The position numbers and the translations under genes are program-made. The notes below the pieces were generated by a model that saw nothing but the letters and a program-made list of their open reading frames with translations, searched no databases and was not told where the DNA came from. This document shows positions 5,881 to 13,084 of a DNA stretch of 13,738 nt, piece after piece. The DNA is from Bacteroidota bacterium (GTDB taxonomy: Bacteria; Bacteroidota; Bacteroidia; B-17B0; Aurantibacillaceae): assembly GCA_025360565.1 (NCBI GenBank), contig JANYBY010000314.1, positions 1 to 13,738 of the forward strand, read 5' to 3'. Every line of letters begins with the position of its first letter. Within the stretch, counting starts at the first letter, position 1.

Positions 5881-6097
5881 CCAAAATTTCACTTCATTGC
5901 AATTTGAAATTCTTGTAAATAGAAAACATCAAAATTTGGTGAGGTTACCTTCTCCGATAAGTGTAGAGATAGATACGCTCATGCCACTTTTGAACAAAAA
6001 CAGATCTAATGCTCCTCGCGATAGTGATGGCAATCTCAATCAGCGTGGCCAATATACCTTTGAAATTCCAAAATATTTTTGTAAATTCTTTAGATAA
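5881..6097 (+). other. Possible 3' remnant of a coding sequence
   Basis: A plus-strand frame ending at TAA 6095-6097 gives protein-like sequence at its end: PSPISVEIDTLMP, then NAPRDSDGNLNQRGQYTFEI. Upstream it runs into sequence antisense to the lipoprotein gene and has no plausible start, so if real it is a truncated tail. Its stop overlaps the ATG of the broken lipoprotein gene at 6097 (TAATG), an arrangement common in translationally coupled genes. I do not recognise the family. Confidence 0.3.
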
Positions 6098-6438
6098 TGA
6101 TGAAGAAACTATCCATATTATTTTCCTTAGGTGTATGCTTTTTATTTACTTCTTGTAAAAAAGACTCGGTAAAGGATAGTGACAAAATAACATCTCAGAC
6201 TGTTAACGGAATGGTGTTCAATTAATCTGCAGACAGTGGTCTTGCCAACATTAAAGTTTATCTAAAAATATATAATGAGAATTCCGAAATTAAGAATTAT
6301 GAAATTATAAGTGGTGTTAATGGTGCTTTTAGTTTCGCTGACTTTGAGTTTCACAGCGACAGCAAATAAAAGTACGCGATATATATTCCGAACTCGACCA
6401 TGATGGTGGGTGGGCCCTTGCCTCCTCTTGTTGTGGTC
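6097..6438 (+). pseudogene. Broken lipoprotein gene with carboxypeptidase-regulatory-like domain
   Basis: ATG 6097 (or 6100) begins MMKKLSILFSLGVCFLFTSC, a lipoprotein signal with lipobox FTSC and Cys20, followed by KKDSVKDSD. After TVNGMVFN comes TAA (6223-6225). The same frame then continues as protein-like sequence: SADSGLANIKVYLKIYNEN, then VNGAFSFADFEFHSDSK. A second TAA follows (6367-6369), and then KYAIYIPNS. The pieces fit a beta-sandwich of the carboxypeptidase-regulatory type (V-x-G-x-V, then L-x-NIKVYL, then NG-x-F-x-F). Both stops interrupt an otherwise coherent frame, so the gene is decayed. The original 3' end is unclear; I stop where the sequence ceases to look coding. A read error causing two separate in-frame TAA codons is unlikely but possible. 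Confidence 0.65.
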
Positions 6439-6483
6439 GAAGGAATACGTTTTTTGATTTGCTCTAAGGTCTTTATAAAACAA

Positions 6484-6512
6484 AAAAGTCTCGCAAAATT
6501 TGTGAGACTTTT
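6484..6512 (-). terminator. Intrinsic terminator of the GloVer protein gene
   Basis: A perfect 9-base stem AAAAGTCTC / GAGACTTTT (6484-6492 and 6504-6512) with an 11-base loop. On the minus strand it is followed by further T. It begins 20 bases after the stop of the gene ending at 6533. It could also stop plus-strand transcripts from the decayed region. Confidence 0.88.
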
Positions 6513-6532
6513 AAATTCTAATTGATCCTTAG

Positions 6533-8176
6533 CTACTGCAAAATAATTTTTTGTAAGTACACTTTATCGTCGTGCAGAATTTTTACAAAATAAATTCCTT
6601 TCGGCGAGCTTGAAAAATCTATCTCGTTTGAATCGCGATCTGTTTTCATTGAAGCGCTTATCTTTTCTCCTAACCCGTTAAAGATCTGCAATTCGTAATT
6701 TGCATTTCTCAATCCGTCAATCTTTAAAGTAAATACACCGTTACCCGGATTCGGATAAATAATTAAGTCGTTTGCTTCAGCTGAAAGCTGATCAATTCCC
6801 GAACATACAGCAACCGGCAAAACAATTGTTGTTGAACTTTCGCAGGAATTTGCAGTAGTTCCGGTAATAGTATAATTGGTAGTGGTTGTTGGCGAAACAG
6901 CAATGTTCGCGCCTGTTCCTCCCGGATTCCATGTATATGTATTTGCGCCGTTCGCGCTTAAAGTCGCGGTTTGTCCTGAACACAAAAGTGAAGTTGAACT
7001 TACCGCAGTAATCGTTGGTGATGCGTTATACTGAAATTTAAAAACTACTCCCAAATTGTTTGAGCCTCCCGTAACTGTCATGCCATATAAATAACAGCCA
7101 TCAGAATAAAGGTCACCGCGTGGCGCTTTGCCGCTTGCTACAGATGGTGCAGGGTCAAAATCAAACAGATCCACAAAGCCTAAACCCGTTGGTAATATTT
7201 TAAAAAGAAGCCCGGTGTTATTTGCGCCGCCGCCGCTTGCTGCTCCGTATAAATACGTTCCATCGTAAATTAAACCTGCATGCGGTACCGCGCCATTTGC
7301 TCCGTTAAAATCCATCAGCTTTGTATATACATTGGTGCTCATGTTTATTTTAAAAATTGTTCCTTTATCATTTAGGCCTCCCGATTCTGTCATACCGTAT
7401 AAATAAGTTCCATCAGAAACAAGCGCATTGGTAGCGTAACTTCCGTTTGCAATACCAACGGTGCCGGTGCAGGTGAGTATATTGCTGAATAGGGTTCCAT
7501 CAGTTTTCACTTTAAAAACACTTCCTTTGTTATTTGCCGCACCGTTATAGCCCATGCCATATAAAAATGTTCCGTCAGAAATAAGGGTGGCTTCGGGTTC
7601 ACCTGAATTATTTACGCCCGGAACACCGGTGAAATCTAACAATTTTTGGTACGCATTGTTTGATGTGTTTATTTTAAATATTGTACCGAAATTATTTGCA
7701 CCGCCAATTTGCGGCATGCCATAAATAAAAGTACCATCATAATAAAGTGAACCAAATGGCGCCTTCCCATTTACAGGTCCGTCAAACTCATACAGCTTAA
7801 CGTAACCTGTACCGTTCGGTAATATTTTAAATACAGTGCCGCTAAGCATAGTGCCGCCGTATTGCGTAACGCCATAAAGATATGTGCCATCTGAAATAAG
7901 TGAGCCGTGCGGATATCTTCCTGTTAAAGTATTAGAAAAATCGAACATATCGCTATATGATGTACCGTCTTTTTTCATTTTAAAAATAAGGCCTTCGCTG
8001 TTGGCACCGCCATTCACGGTCATTCCGTAAAGAAAAGTACCATCGCAATAAAGATTGCCTTGTGGATTGGCGCCGCTTGTTGCGTTACCAAGAAAATCAT
8101 AGAGTTTTGTAAATTGCGCCGAAGCTGTAAAAAGGTTCAGGGCAATTAATTGGGTGAGTAAAATTAATTTTTTCAT
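6533..8176 (-). CDS. T9SS-exported seven-repeat GloVer protein
   Basis: A 547-residue secreted protein. I start it at ATG 8176 (MKKLILLTQLIALNLFTASA, a clear signal peptide). The frame is open to 8251, but the extra 25 residues are charged and would precede the signal. Residues ~23-395 carry seven GloVer (TIGR03803-type) repeats of about 50-55 residues, each with the core L-x-x-DG-x-x-LYG and ending G-x-(I/V/L)FK: CDGTFLYGMTVNGG, SDGTYLYGVTQYGG, YDGTFIYGMPQIGG, SDGTFLYGMGYNGA, SDGTYLYGMTESGG, YDGTYLYGAASGGG, SDGCYLYGMTVTGG. Seven units suggest a seven-bladed propeller. Next is an Ig-like module (SGQTATLSANGANTYTW, TTNYTITGT), then a T9SS type A sorting domain (LIIYPNPGNGVF, LGEKI, KGIYFVKI). 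It is extracellular or on the surface, with no catalytic motif. A terminator follows the stop. Confidence 0.92.
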   Translation of the reverse strand: MKKLILLTQLIALNLFTASAQFTKLYDFLGNATSGANPQGNLYCDGTFLYGMTVNGGANSEGLIFKMKKDGTSYSDMFDFSNTLTGRYPHGSLISDGTYLYGVTQYGGTMLSGTVFKILPNGTGYVKLYEFDGPVNGKAPFGSLYYDGTFIYGMPQIGGANNFGTIFKINTSNNAYQKLLDFTGVPGVNNSGEPEATLISDGTFLYGMGYNGAANNKGSVFKVKTDGTLFSNILTCTGTVGIANGSYATNALVSDGTYLYGMTESGGLNDKGTIFKINMSTNVYTKLMDFNGANGAVPHAGLIYDGTYLYGAASGGGANNTGLLFKILPTGLGFVDLFDFDPAPSVASGKAPRGDLYSDGCYLYGMTVTGGSNNLGVVFKFQYNASPTITAVSSTSLLCSGQTATLSANGANTYTWNPGGTGANIAVSPTTTTNYTITGTTANSCESSTTIVLPVAVCSGIDQLSAEANDLIIYPNPGNGVFTLKIDGLRNANYELQIFNGLGEKISASMKTDRDSNEIDFSSSPKGIYFVKILHDDKVYLQKIILQ

Positions 8177-8351
8177 GTTTTTTAGTTTTAAATTTTCCTT
8201 TGTTTGGCTTTTGGTACTGCCCCTTTTTTTGCGTGGTTTAAAAGGATCCACTATTTAATTTTGTAAGCAAAGTTCATTAAAAATATTGTATTTATTATTT
8301 TGGCTGATGTTTCTTTCAAACTTTCTGTTTTTGTTAAGCTGAGATAATGCT

Positions 8352-8786
8352 TTACGATCTTTTCATTGATTTAAAAGTTTTACTGTGTTTATCGTAAGCA
8401 ATTTTTCCGGCGTGTACCACTTTTTTGTTTTTATTACTCAGGTCAACATCGGCCATGATCAGCCAGCTATCAACCGGACCATCGGTATCCAATTCAACGA
8501 TCTTGGTATTATAACCATCACAGCTAATTGTTATTTCGTATTGCGCGTTGTATTCTAACAGCAAATTAGTTTTGTTAGATATGGTGATCGTCTTTTCCTT
8601 ATTTATATTCCGGTTCAAAACATTCACCGTATATGTTCCCTCTTTTTTGTGGGCGCCATTTAAAGAAACGTTTAATTGCACATTAATAAATTTAGGTTCT
8701 GCCGCTTTGCTTGCCTGAGGCATAAATCCGGCGATCAATATCAGTATCATCGCGAAAAGCTTTAAAAAATTAGTTTGAGTTTTCAT
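8352..8786 (-). CDS. Small secreted protein, unknown function
   Basis: A 144-residue product starting at ATG 8786. Ten further in-frame codons upstream would put polar residues before the signal. Residues 1-28 are a signal peptide (FLKLFAMILILIAGFMP, then QASKAA) with probable cleavage after AxA, giving a periplasmic or extracellular protein. The mature part is beta-rich: NVQLNVSLNGAHKKEGTYTV, TITISNKTNLLLEY, YEITISCDGYNTKIVELDT, SWLIMADVDL. The pattern of a YEITISCDGY strand followed by VELDT resembles small carboxypeptidase-regulatory or PEGA-like beta-sandwich domains, but I would not assign a family. The C-terminus is basic (KHSKTFKSMKRS). There is no lipobox and no T9SS tail. The 150 bases before it contain no promoter I can defend. 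Confidence 0.75.
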   Translation of the reverse strand: MKTQTNFLKLFAMILILIAGFMPQASKAAEPKFINVQLNVSLNGAHKKEGTYTVNVLNRNINKEKTITISNKTNLLLEYNAQYEITISCDGYNTKIVELDTDGPVDSWLIMADVDLSNKNKKVVHAGKIAYDKHSKTFKSMKRS

Positions 8787-8936
8787 AGTATTGGTGTTTA
8801 TTATAAAAACGACCAACAGAGCGAAATGGTTTGTTGAAAGAGGGTATATTAATTAAAACCCCTGTATGAGTGAGTGAAATACATTCCTTAGAAAGTAAAA
8901 AATACCGGTACTATCTTGATCTTTTACCAAAACCGA

Positions 8937-9338
8937 CTACTGCACCGTTATCACGATCGTCTTCTGGGTAATATTCCCATCCCTATCTACAACAGAAAAC
9001 ACCCATCTTTCAGAGCCCGCCTGGTTTCGGGTTATTATTGTAACATCTTTTGAATAGCCGTTGTATTCGGCTTCGGCCAATAAATAATTAAAAAAATTTG
9101 TTGTTGTGCTGGCACCGTCGTAAGCATATGATACGTTGTAACTTTTTAAATTGTCTTCGGTCTTGGTGGCTGTCATGCCCACCATTACGGTATCTTTCTT
9201 CGGTAAAGTGCAATTATCGCTAATGTATTTCCCGCCTGTTTTATAGGTTACATCGGGCGGCACGTGCGCATCTACCGCCTTTTTTTTGCAGTTAAAAAAT
9301 ATTATTGAAGTAATAAGAATGATGATTAGTTTTTTCAT
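8937..9338 (-). CDS. Lipoprotein, last gene of the TonB-receptor operon
   Basis: A 133-residue lipoprotein. The short signal MKKLIIILITSIIFFN ends at Cys17 (lipobox FFNC), followed by KKKAVDAH. The mature part is beta-rich with one likely domain: KYISDNCTLPKKDTVMVGM, SYNVSYAYDG, YSKDVTIITRNQAGSERW, then FSVVDRDGNITQKTIVITV. The last two strands resemble Ig/fibronectin-like or other small sandwich modules in which a conserved RNQAG turn precedes the final hairpin. The start is 12 bases after the stop of the TonB-dependent receptor on the same strand, so co-transcription is nearly certain. It may be a surface or periplasmic partner of that receptor, but it is neither SusD-like nor recognisably HmuY-like. 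Function unknown. Confidence 0.82.
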   Translation of the reverse strand: MKKLIIILITSIIFFNCKKKAVDAHVPPDVTYKTGGKYISDNCTLPKKDTVMVGMTATKTEDNLKSYNVSYAYDGASTTTNFFNYLLAEAEYNGYSKDVTIITRNQAGSERWVFSVVDRDGNITQKTIVITVQ

Positions 9339-9350
9339 ATTTTCTGTTTT

Positions 9351-11588
9351 TTATATAAATGCTATTTTAAAATTTAAAGAAATGTTGCGCCCTACATTAT
9401 AAATACCAAAATATTTAAAGCGCGATAAATGATCGTAGTAAGCATTGTTGAGCAAATTATTTGCAACCAATGAAACTGCAATGCTATTTTTTTTGTTGTT
9501 CATATTCATTGAGAGTGCGGCGTTCACTAAAAAATAAGCATCGGTCTTTGTTTCAAATTCGCTTGGCCTGTCTTGCCTAAATACGTATGAGATGCCTGGT
9601 TTAAAAAATACCTCGGTAATTTTTCCGCTGAATTTTTTTGTGAGTTTAATATCCGAGTTTAATTTCGGTGCGGGAATAAATGGCAAATTATCGCCCTTTG
9701 TAGTGCCAATAATGTAAGAGTAGCTGTTCATCCAATTGAACCAATTTGTTTTAAACGGGTGCACATCGCAAGTGGCCTCAATGCCTTTTATTACCGCGTT
9801 TTGCTGCACATAATAATAAATATCAAAGCCGATGTATTGCAGGTTAGAAGGCGCCAGATAAATGTAATTTAAAAACTGATTGTAATAGGCGGATGCCGAC
9901 GCGTTCATCCAATTGGAAGAATAACCGAGGTAAACATCGGTACATAAATTTTGTTCTATTTTTAAATTAGGATTCCCAATCTCGTACCTTATAGTACCTT
10001 CGTGCAAACCGTTAGAAGATAATTCCGCCAAATTACCTGCACGATAACCTGTAGAGAAATTTGATTTTAAATTAAAATGCCCGGTATTAAAAATACTTAA
10101 ACCCAAAGAACCGTTAAGCGCGTTGTAATTAGTATTGAATGGTTTTACATTTACGCCTGGAGTTGAAGGATCGGTATTTATTAAACCGGTTGAATAGGTC
10201 TCAATATGCCTCATATCATACCTCAGCCCGCCCTCGAGAATAATTTTAGAAAAATTTAATTTTAAATACGAGTATAAGGAACTTTCAACCTGCATGGCAT
10301 CTGGAATAATGGTGCGCGAACCAATATTTTTATTTGTTTGATAATAGCCTTGCGAACCAATACTCCAGTCCACTTTTTTAAATGTCTTCGTCCACGTAAT
10401 ATTTTCAAGATAAGAATTTAAGATCATGTTCAAACTCACTTTATTGCCTCCCTCCTGCTCTTGCCTGTTATTATTTTGGAAACCCACATTGAGTTTTAAT
10501 TTCGAATCTTTCAGGAAAAAAATATTTTGCGAAGAAACAATGTTCAGATTAACGGTGTGATGAGGACGGTCAAATCCCCTGCTGAGCCTGTCGTCCGGCG
10601 GATCGAGCAATTGAATAGGATCCATTAAAAAACCAAAATTACTTTGCGTGAACATGTAATTGGTTTGATTGATCCAGCGGCGGCGATTAAAACCCACGCT
10701 TGCTTTTGCGTAATACCCGCCAAAGCGCGAATTCAACACACGCTTATTATTCCCATCGCTGTAATCGGCATGCGAATCTATTCCTGCTCTTACACGCCAG
10801 TTAAATTTTTGGTTTGCGCCTTTTATTCCCAGATCTGTTGCATTGCCGTAAGTGTTGCTGTGAAAGCGTGTGGAAATATCGGCGTTAATGGTATTCATGG
10901 GCGCGCTTTTTTCTTCAATAATATTTATAACGCCGCCCATCGCTTCAGAGCCATACAGTAAAGACGCTGGTCCCTTAATAATTTCTACTCTGTCAATGCC
11001 AACATCCGACAAACCCAAACCATGCTCATCCTGCCATTGCTGATTATCAAAACGCAATCCATATAAAACCGTTTGTATTCTGTTACCGAACAAACCTCTT
11101 ATTACAGGCTTAGAAATTCCGGAGCCGGTTGATAGTTGACTAACACCCGGCAATTTTGCAATTCCATCGCTTAAATTTAATGCGCCGCTGCTTCTCATTT
11201 CACTCACACTTATTTGCGAAATAGTATTCGCTGTTTTTTGAAGATCCGAATTGTTTGAACCATACACCACAATTTCTTTTATTTCGCTGTAACCGGTTCT
11301 GAGTTCCACAATGCCCATGTTAAGCGAATCTTTCAAGTTTACGCCGGTAATAAATGTTTTATACCCCGGATAAGAGAACATAATGCTGTAATTTCCTTTT
11401 TGAATGCCGTTGAATTTGAACGCTCCGCTTGCATCCGTTTTTGCAACCAGATTTAATTCAGGTATGGTAACATTCACATCTTTTAAATATATTTCAAGGC
11501 TGTCGGACTTTACTTTTCCCTTTAAAGAAAACTGTGCAAAGCCAACTGCCGAAAAAATAAACAGCAAACAAAAAAATTTATATTTCAC
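9351..11588 (-). CDS. TonB-dependent outer-membrane receptor
   Basis: A 745-residue outer-membrane active transporter. Residues 1-18 are a signal peptide (MKYKFFCLLFIFSAVGFA). Residues ~20-100 are a carboxypeptidase-regulatory-like domain (FSLKGKVKSDSL, KTDASGAFKFNGIQKGNYSI, YPGYKTF). The plug follows at ~105-225: IKEIVVYGS, SDGIAKLPGV, PVIRGLFGNRIQTVLYG, QQWQDEHGLGLS, VDRVEII-like GIDRVEIIKGPASLLYG, then EAMGGVINI. The remainder is the 22-strand-type barrel, ending in GRNISLNFKIAFI. No SusD gene is adjacent, so it is not a SusCD pair. The size and plug fit siderophore, haem or metal-ion receptors, but the sequence does not fix the substrate. It sits between two lipoprotein genes, 21 bases after one and 12 before the other, forming a three-gene operon. 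Confidence 0.92.
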   Translation of the reverse strand: MKYKFFCLLFIFSAVGFAQFSLKGKVKSDSLEIYLKDVNVTIPELNLVAKTDASGAFKFNGIQKGNYSIMFSYPGYKTFITGVNLKDSLNMGIVELRTGYSEIKEIVVYGSNNSDLQKTANTISQISVSEMRSSGALNLSDGIAKLPGVSQLSTGSGISKPVIRGLFGNRIQTVLYGLRFDNQQWQDEHGLGLSDVGIDRVEIIKGPASLLYGSEAMGGVINIIEEKSAPMNTINADISTRFHSNTYGNATDLGIKGANQKFNWRVRAGIDSHADYSDGNNKRVLNSRFGGYYAKASVGFNRRRWINQTNYMFTQSNFGFLMDPIQLLDPPDDRLSRGFDRPHHTVNLNIVSSQNIFFLKDSKLKLNVGFQNNNRQEQEGGNKVSLNMILNSYLENITWTKTFKKVDWSIGSQGYYQTNKNIGSRTIIPDAMQVESSLYSYLKLNFSKIILEGGLRYDMRHIETYSTGLINTDPSTPGVNVKPFNTNYNALNGSLGLSIFNTGHFNLKSNFSTGYRAGNLAELSSNGLHEGTIRYEIGNPNLKIEQNLCTDVYLGYSSNWMNASASAYYNQFLNYIYLAPSNLQYIGFDIYYYVQQNAVIKGIEATCDVHPFKTNWFNWMNSYSYIIGTTKGDNLPFIPAPKLNSDIKLTKKFSGKITEVFFKPGISYVFRQDRPSEFETKTDAYFLVNAALSMNMNNKKNSIAVSLVANNLLNNAYYDHLSRFKYFGIYNVGRNISLNFKIAFI

Positions 11589-11609
11589 TTTTAAAAGTGT
11601 TTAATACAC

Positions 11610-12041
11610 TTAATCTTTTTCGTGTATGTAATGGAAAAGAATCTTATCCCCGTTAGATTCGGTTTGGCGTAACCAAAGCTCTTTACTTTTTAATCTTAAG
11701 ATCCTCCAGGCTTGCTCGCTTGAACCTGCTTTATCGGATGTGAAATAAACATCGTCCTTATCTTCACCGAATTTCCATTTACCTGCATCCTCCTGTAATC
11801 CCTGAACTTTGTATGTTCCATCTTTCATAATAATGAATTTAAAATTTGCTCCGGCGTGAGCTTTTGTAGTATCGGTAATATCCGCGTCGTTATAAACAGC
11901 CTGCTCAATTAACCAGTCGCCACACAAACGTGATTTTTTTGTTAGTAAACTAAAGCCCGGTCCGTCAACATATTTTTTACACCCTGTGCTGATGATGCCT
12001 AACACCATAATAACTGCTAATAATTTGATAATTGTTTTCAT
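11610..12041 (-). CDS. Lipocalin-like lipoprotein, first gene of the TonB-receptor operon
   Basis: A 143-residue lipoprotein. The signal MKTIIKLLAVIMVLGIISTG ends at Cys21 (lipobox ISTGC), followed by KKYVDGP. The body includes RLCGDWLIEQAVYNDADITD, FKFIIMKDGTYKVQG, GKWKFGEDKDDVYF and LRLKSKELWLRQ, giving the alternating strand pattern of small lipocalin-like lipoproteins. It is clearly paralogous to the protein at 5380-5823, including the near-identical STGCKKY start and the RLCG-x-W motif. The receptor gene starts 21 bases after its stop. An imperfectly spaced hairpin GGATGG...CCATCC (12069-12089) lies in the leader, about 30 bases before the ATG. ATG 12041 follows a run of A. A role in capturing or handling the receptor's substrate is plausible from context only. 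Confidence 0.87.
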   Translation of the reverse strand: MKTIIKLLAVIMVLGIISTGCKKYVDGPGFSLLTKKSRLCGDWLIEQAVYNDADITDTTKAHAGANFKFIIMKDGTYKVQGLQEDAGKWKFGEDKDDVYFTSDKAGSSEQAWRILRLKSKELWLRQTESNGDKILFHYIHEKD

Positions 12042-12232
12042 TTTTTTGTTTTTTTATTTATATTTTTTGGATGGCATTTTTATCCATCCTGATTAATTGT
12101 ATAGTTTTTAAAGCGTTTTAAAAGCGATTTTGATGAATTGCTCAACGAATAAATTTAGAAGAACCAAACACAAATTTTCGCTCAACGCGAAATTAATTCC
12201 CGAAAGCGATCACTTTTTACTTGTTGTAAGGT

Positions 12233-12808
12233 TTAGGCAAATATAAACCTGGGAGGTTTTACTTTTTTAAATGTGAAATCTGAATGAAACTGATATACAG
12301 TACAAATACCTATCTTTTCTGTCTTTCCCGGATCAACCTCCAGATTTAAATTCTCAGTTTTTAAATAATGAAGACTTAAAAATAATTTTACAAAATTCAA
12401 TGTCGGTGCTTTATTGGTATTATTGACAGAATTATAAGAGGTAAACAGATCATTCTCCTTTTTATCGTTAATAATGTACAGCACGCTCACATCGGCTTTT
12501 TGCTCGATCCTGAGCACTTCGTAAAAACATCCGTTAACCGAGATCTCTTTATTATTTTCGTGCCAAACAATACCGTTTTTATTTTTATAAAGATCTGCTT
12601 TTAAAATTTCCTTTTTTTCGAAAATTGAAATGTTACTTTGTAAAAGCTCTTTCCTGAAATCGGTTTTTTTAGAATTTATATAGCCTATAAAGAAAAGGTA
12701 ATTAAATATTACCGTGCAAAAAACAAGCAACATGAAGGCTGATATTATTTGAGCACTTTTTTTCACAGATTTAAATATAGGCAATATTATCTTATTTAAA
12801 TTGGCCAT
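12233..12808 (-). CDS. Single-span membrane protein, unknown function
   Basis: A 191-residue protein starting at ATG 12808. The open frame reaches 12865, but those codons overlap a terminator stem. After a short basic N-terminus, residues ~19-43 form one membrane helix (IISAFMLLVFCTVIFNYLFF). The rest is probably periplasmic: KTDFRKELLQSN, then KNKNGIVWHENNKEISVNGCFYEV, a strand pair SVLYIINDKKEND, and a C-terminus TFKKVKPPRFIFA. The EISVNGCFYEVLRI-x-x, VLYIINDKKE pattern recalls small Bacteroidota proteins often seen near TonB receptors or metal efflux genes; that is memory, not proof. It lies 191 bases upstream of the TonB-receptor operon on the same strand, close enough for co-regulation but not for a tight operon. 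A terminator-like hairpin 30-70 bases before the ATG suggests attenuation. Confidence 0.7.
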   Translation of the reverse strand: MANLNKIILPIFKSVKKSAQIISAFMLLVFCTVIFNYLFFIGYINSKKTDFRKELLQSNISIFEKKEILKADLYKNKNGIVWHENNKEISVNGCFYEVLRIEQKADVSVLYIINDKKENDLFTSYNSVNNTNKAPTLNFVKLFLSLHYLKTENLNLEVDPGKTEKIGICTVYQFHSDFTFKKVKPPRFIFA

Positions 12809-12840
12809 TAAATATTCGCCGGGGTTTCCGTGTTTTTTGC

Positions 12841-12880
12841 TCAAAAAAAAATCCCCTCTACACACACAAAGAGGGGATTT
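12841..12880 (-). terminator. Strong intrinsic terminator or attenuator
   Basis: A perfect 11-base stem AAATCCCCTCT (12849-12859) and AGAGGGGATTT (12870-12880) with a 10-base loop. On the minus strand it is followed by nine T in a row, so it terminates minus-strand transcripts. No gene ends just upstream, and the next gene starts about 30 bases downstream. Confidence 0.88.
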
Positions 12881-12973
12881 AAACTAGTACCTAACAAAAC
12901 AGAATGAATAGTTTATTAACCTATTAATAAATACGTATACAAATTCTTAAAGGTTGGGGGGAAATGAATTTAT
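12841..12973 (-). ncRNA. Candidate small RNA or attenuated leader
   Basis: A promoter-like pair at 12980-13010 and a strong terminator at 12841-12880 define a possible transcript of about 130 bases on the minus strand, with no ATG before the terminator. It begins in AT-rich sequence, contains TTTCCCCCCAACC near its 5' end, and ends in the terminator hairpin. It matches no RNA family I recognise. It could equally be the 5' leader of the membrane-protein gene starting at 12808. Confidence 0.35.
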
Positions 12974-12979
12974 TTTGTA

Positions 12980-13010
12980 AATAACTATATATCAGCATAT
13001 TAAAAGCAAA
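12980..13010 (-). promoter_or_regulatory. Candidate Bacteroidota-type promoter
   Basis: On the minus strand TTTG (13010-13007) is followed after exactly 19 bases by TAGTTATT (12987-12980), which matches TAnnTTTG at four of six fixed positions. The predicted start is near 12973. It would serve the candidate small RNA and, by read-through, the gene at 12233-12808. Confidence 0.4.
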
Positions 13011-13029
13011 AATTTTGATCTTAGGAGAA

Positions 13030-13076
13030 AAGACCTTCAAGGTTTTCGCAAACTTTCATAAAACCTTGAAGGTCTT
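13030..13076 (-). terminator. Long hairpin after the clp gene
   Basis: A perfect 17-base stem (13030-13046 with 13060-13076; AAGACCTTCAAGGTTTT on the plus strand) and a 13-base loop, 8 bases after the stop of the Clp gene. The T-run after it on the minus strand is short (TTTTCTCC), so it may act as an mRNA 3'-end stabiliser as much as a terminator. Confidence 0.7.
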
Positions 13077-13084
13077 AATTTGTT

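Noticed and set aside
8177..8251. An upstream start (8251) for the GloVer protein
   Set aside because: The 25 extra residues are charged and would precede a clear signal peptide that begins at ATG 8176.
10644..10961. Plus-strand open frame inside the TonB receptor
   Set aside because: It is antisense to conserved plug and early barrel sequence, with no start context or recognisable protein.
12171..12194. Terminator TTTCGC...GCGAAA after the 12233-12808 gene
   Set aside because: The stem is only six bases and the following sequence on the minus strand is a poor T-run (ATTTGTGTTT).
12809..12865. An upstream start (12865) for the membrane protein
   Set aside because: These codons run through the terminator stem and its T-run; ATG 12808 is simpler.
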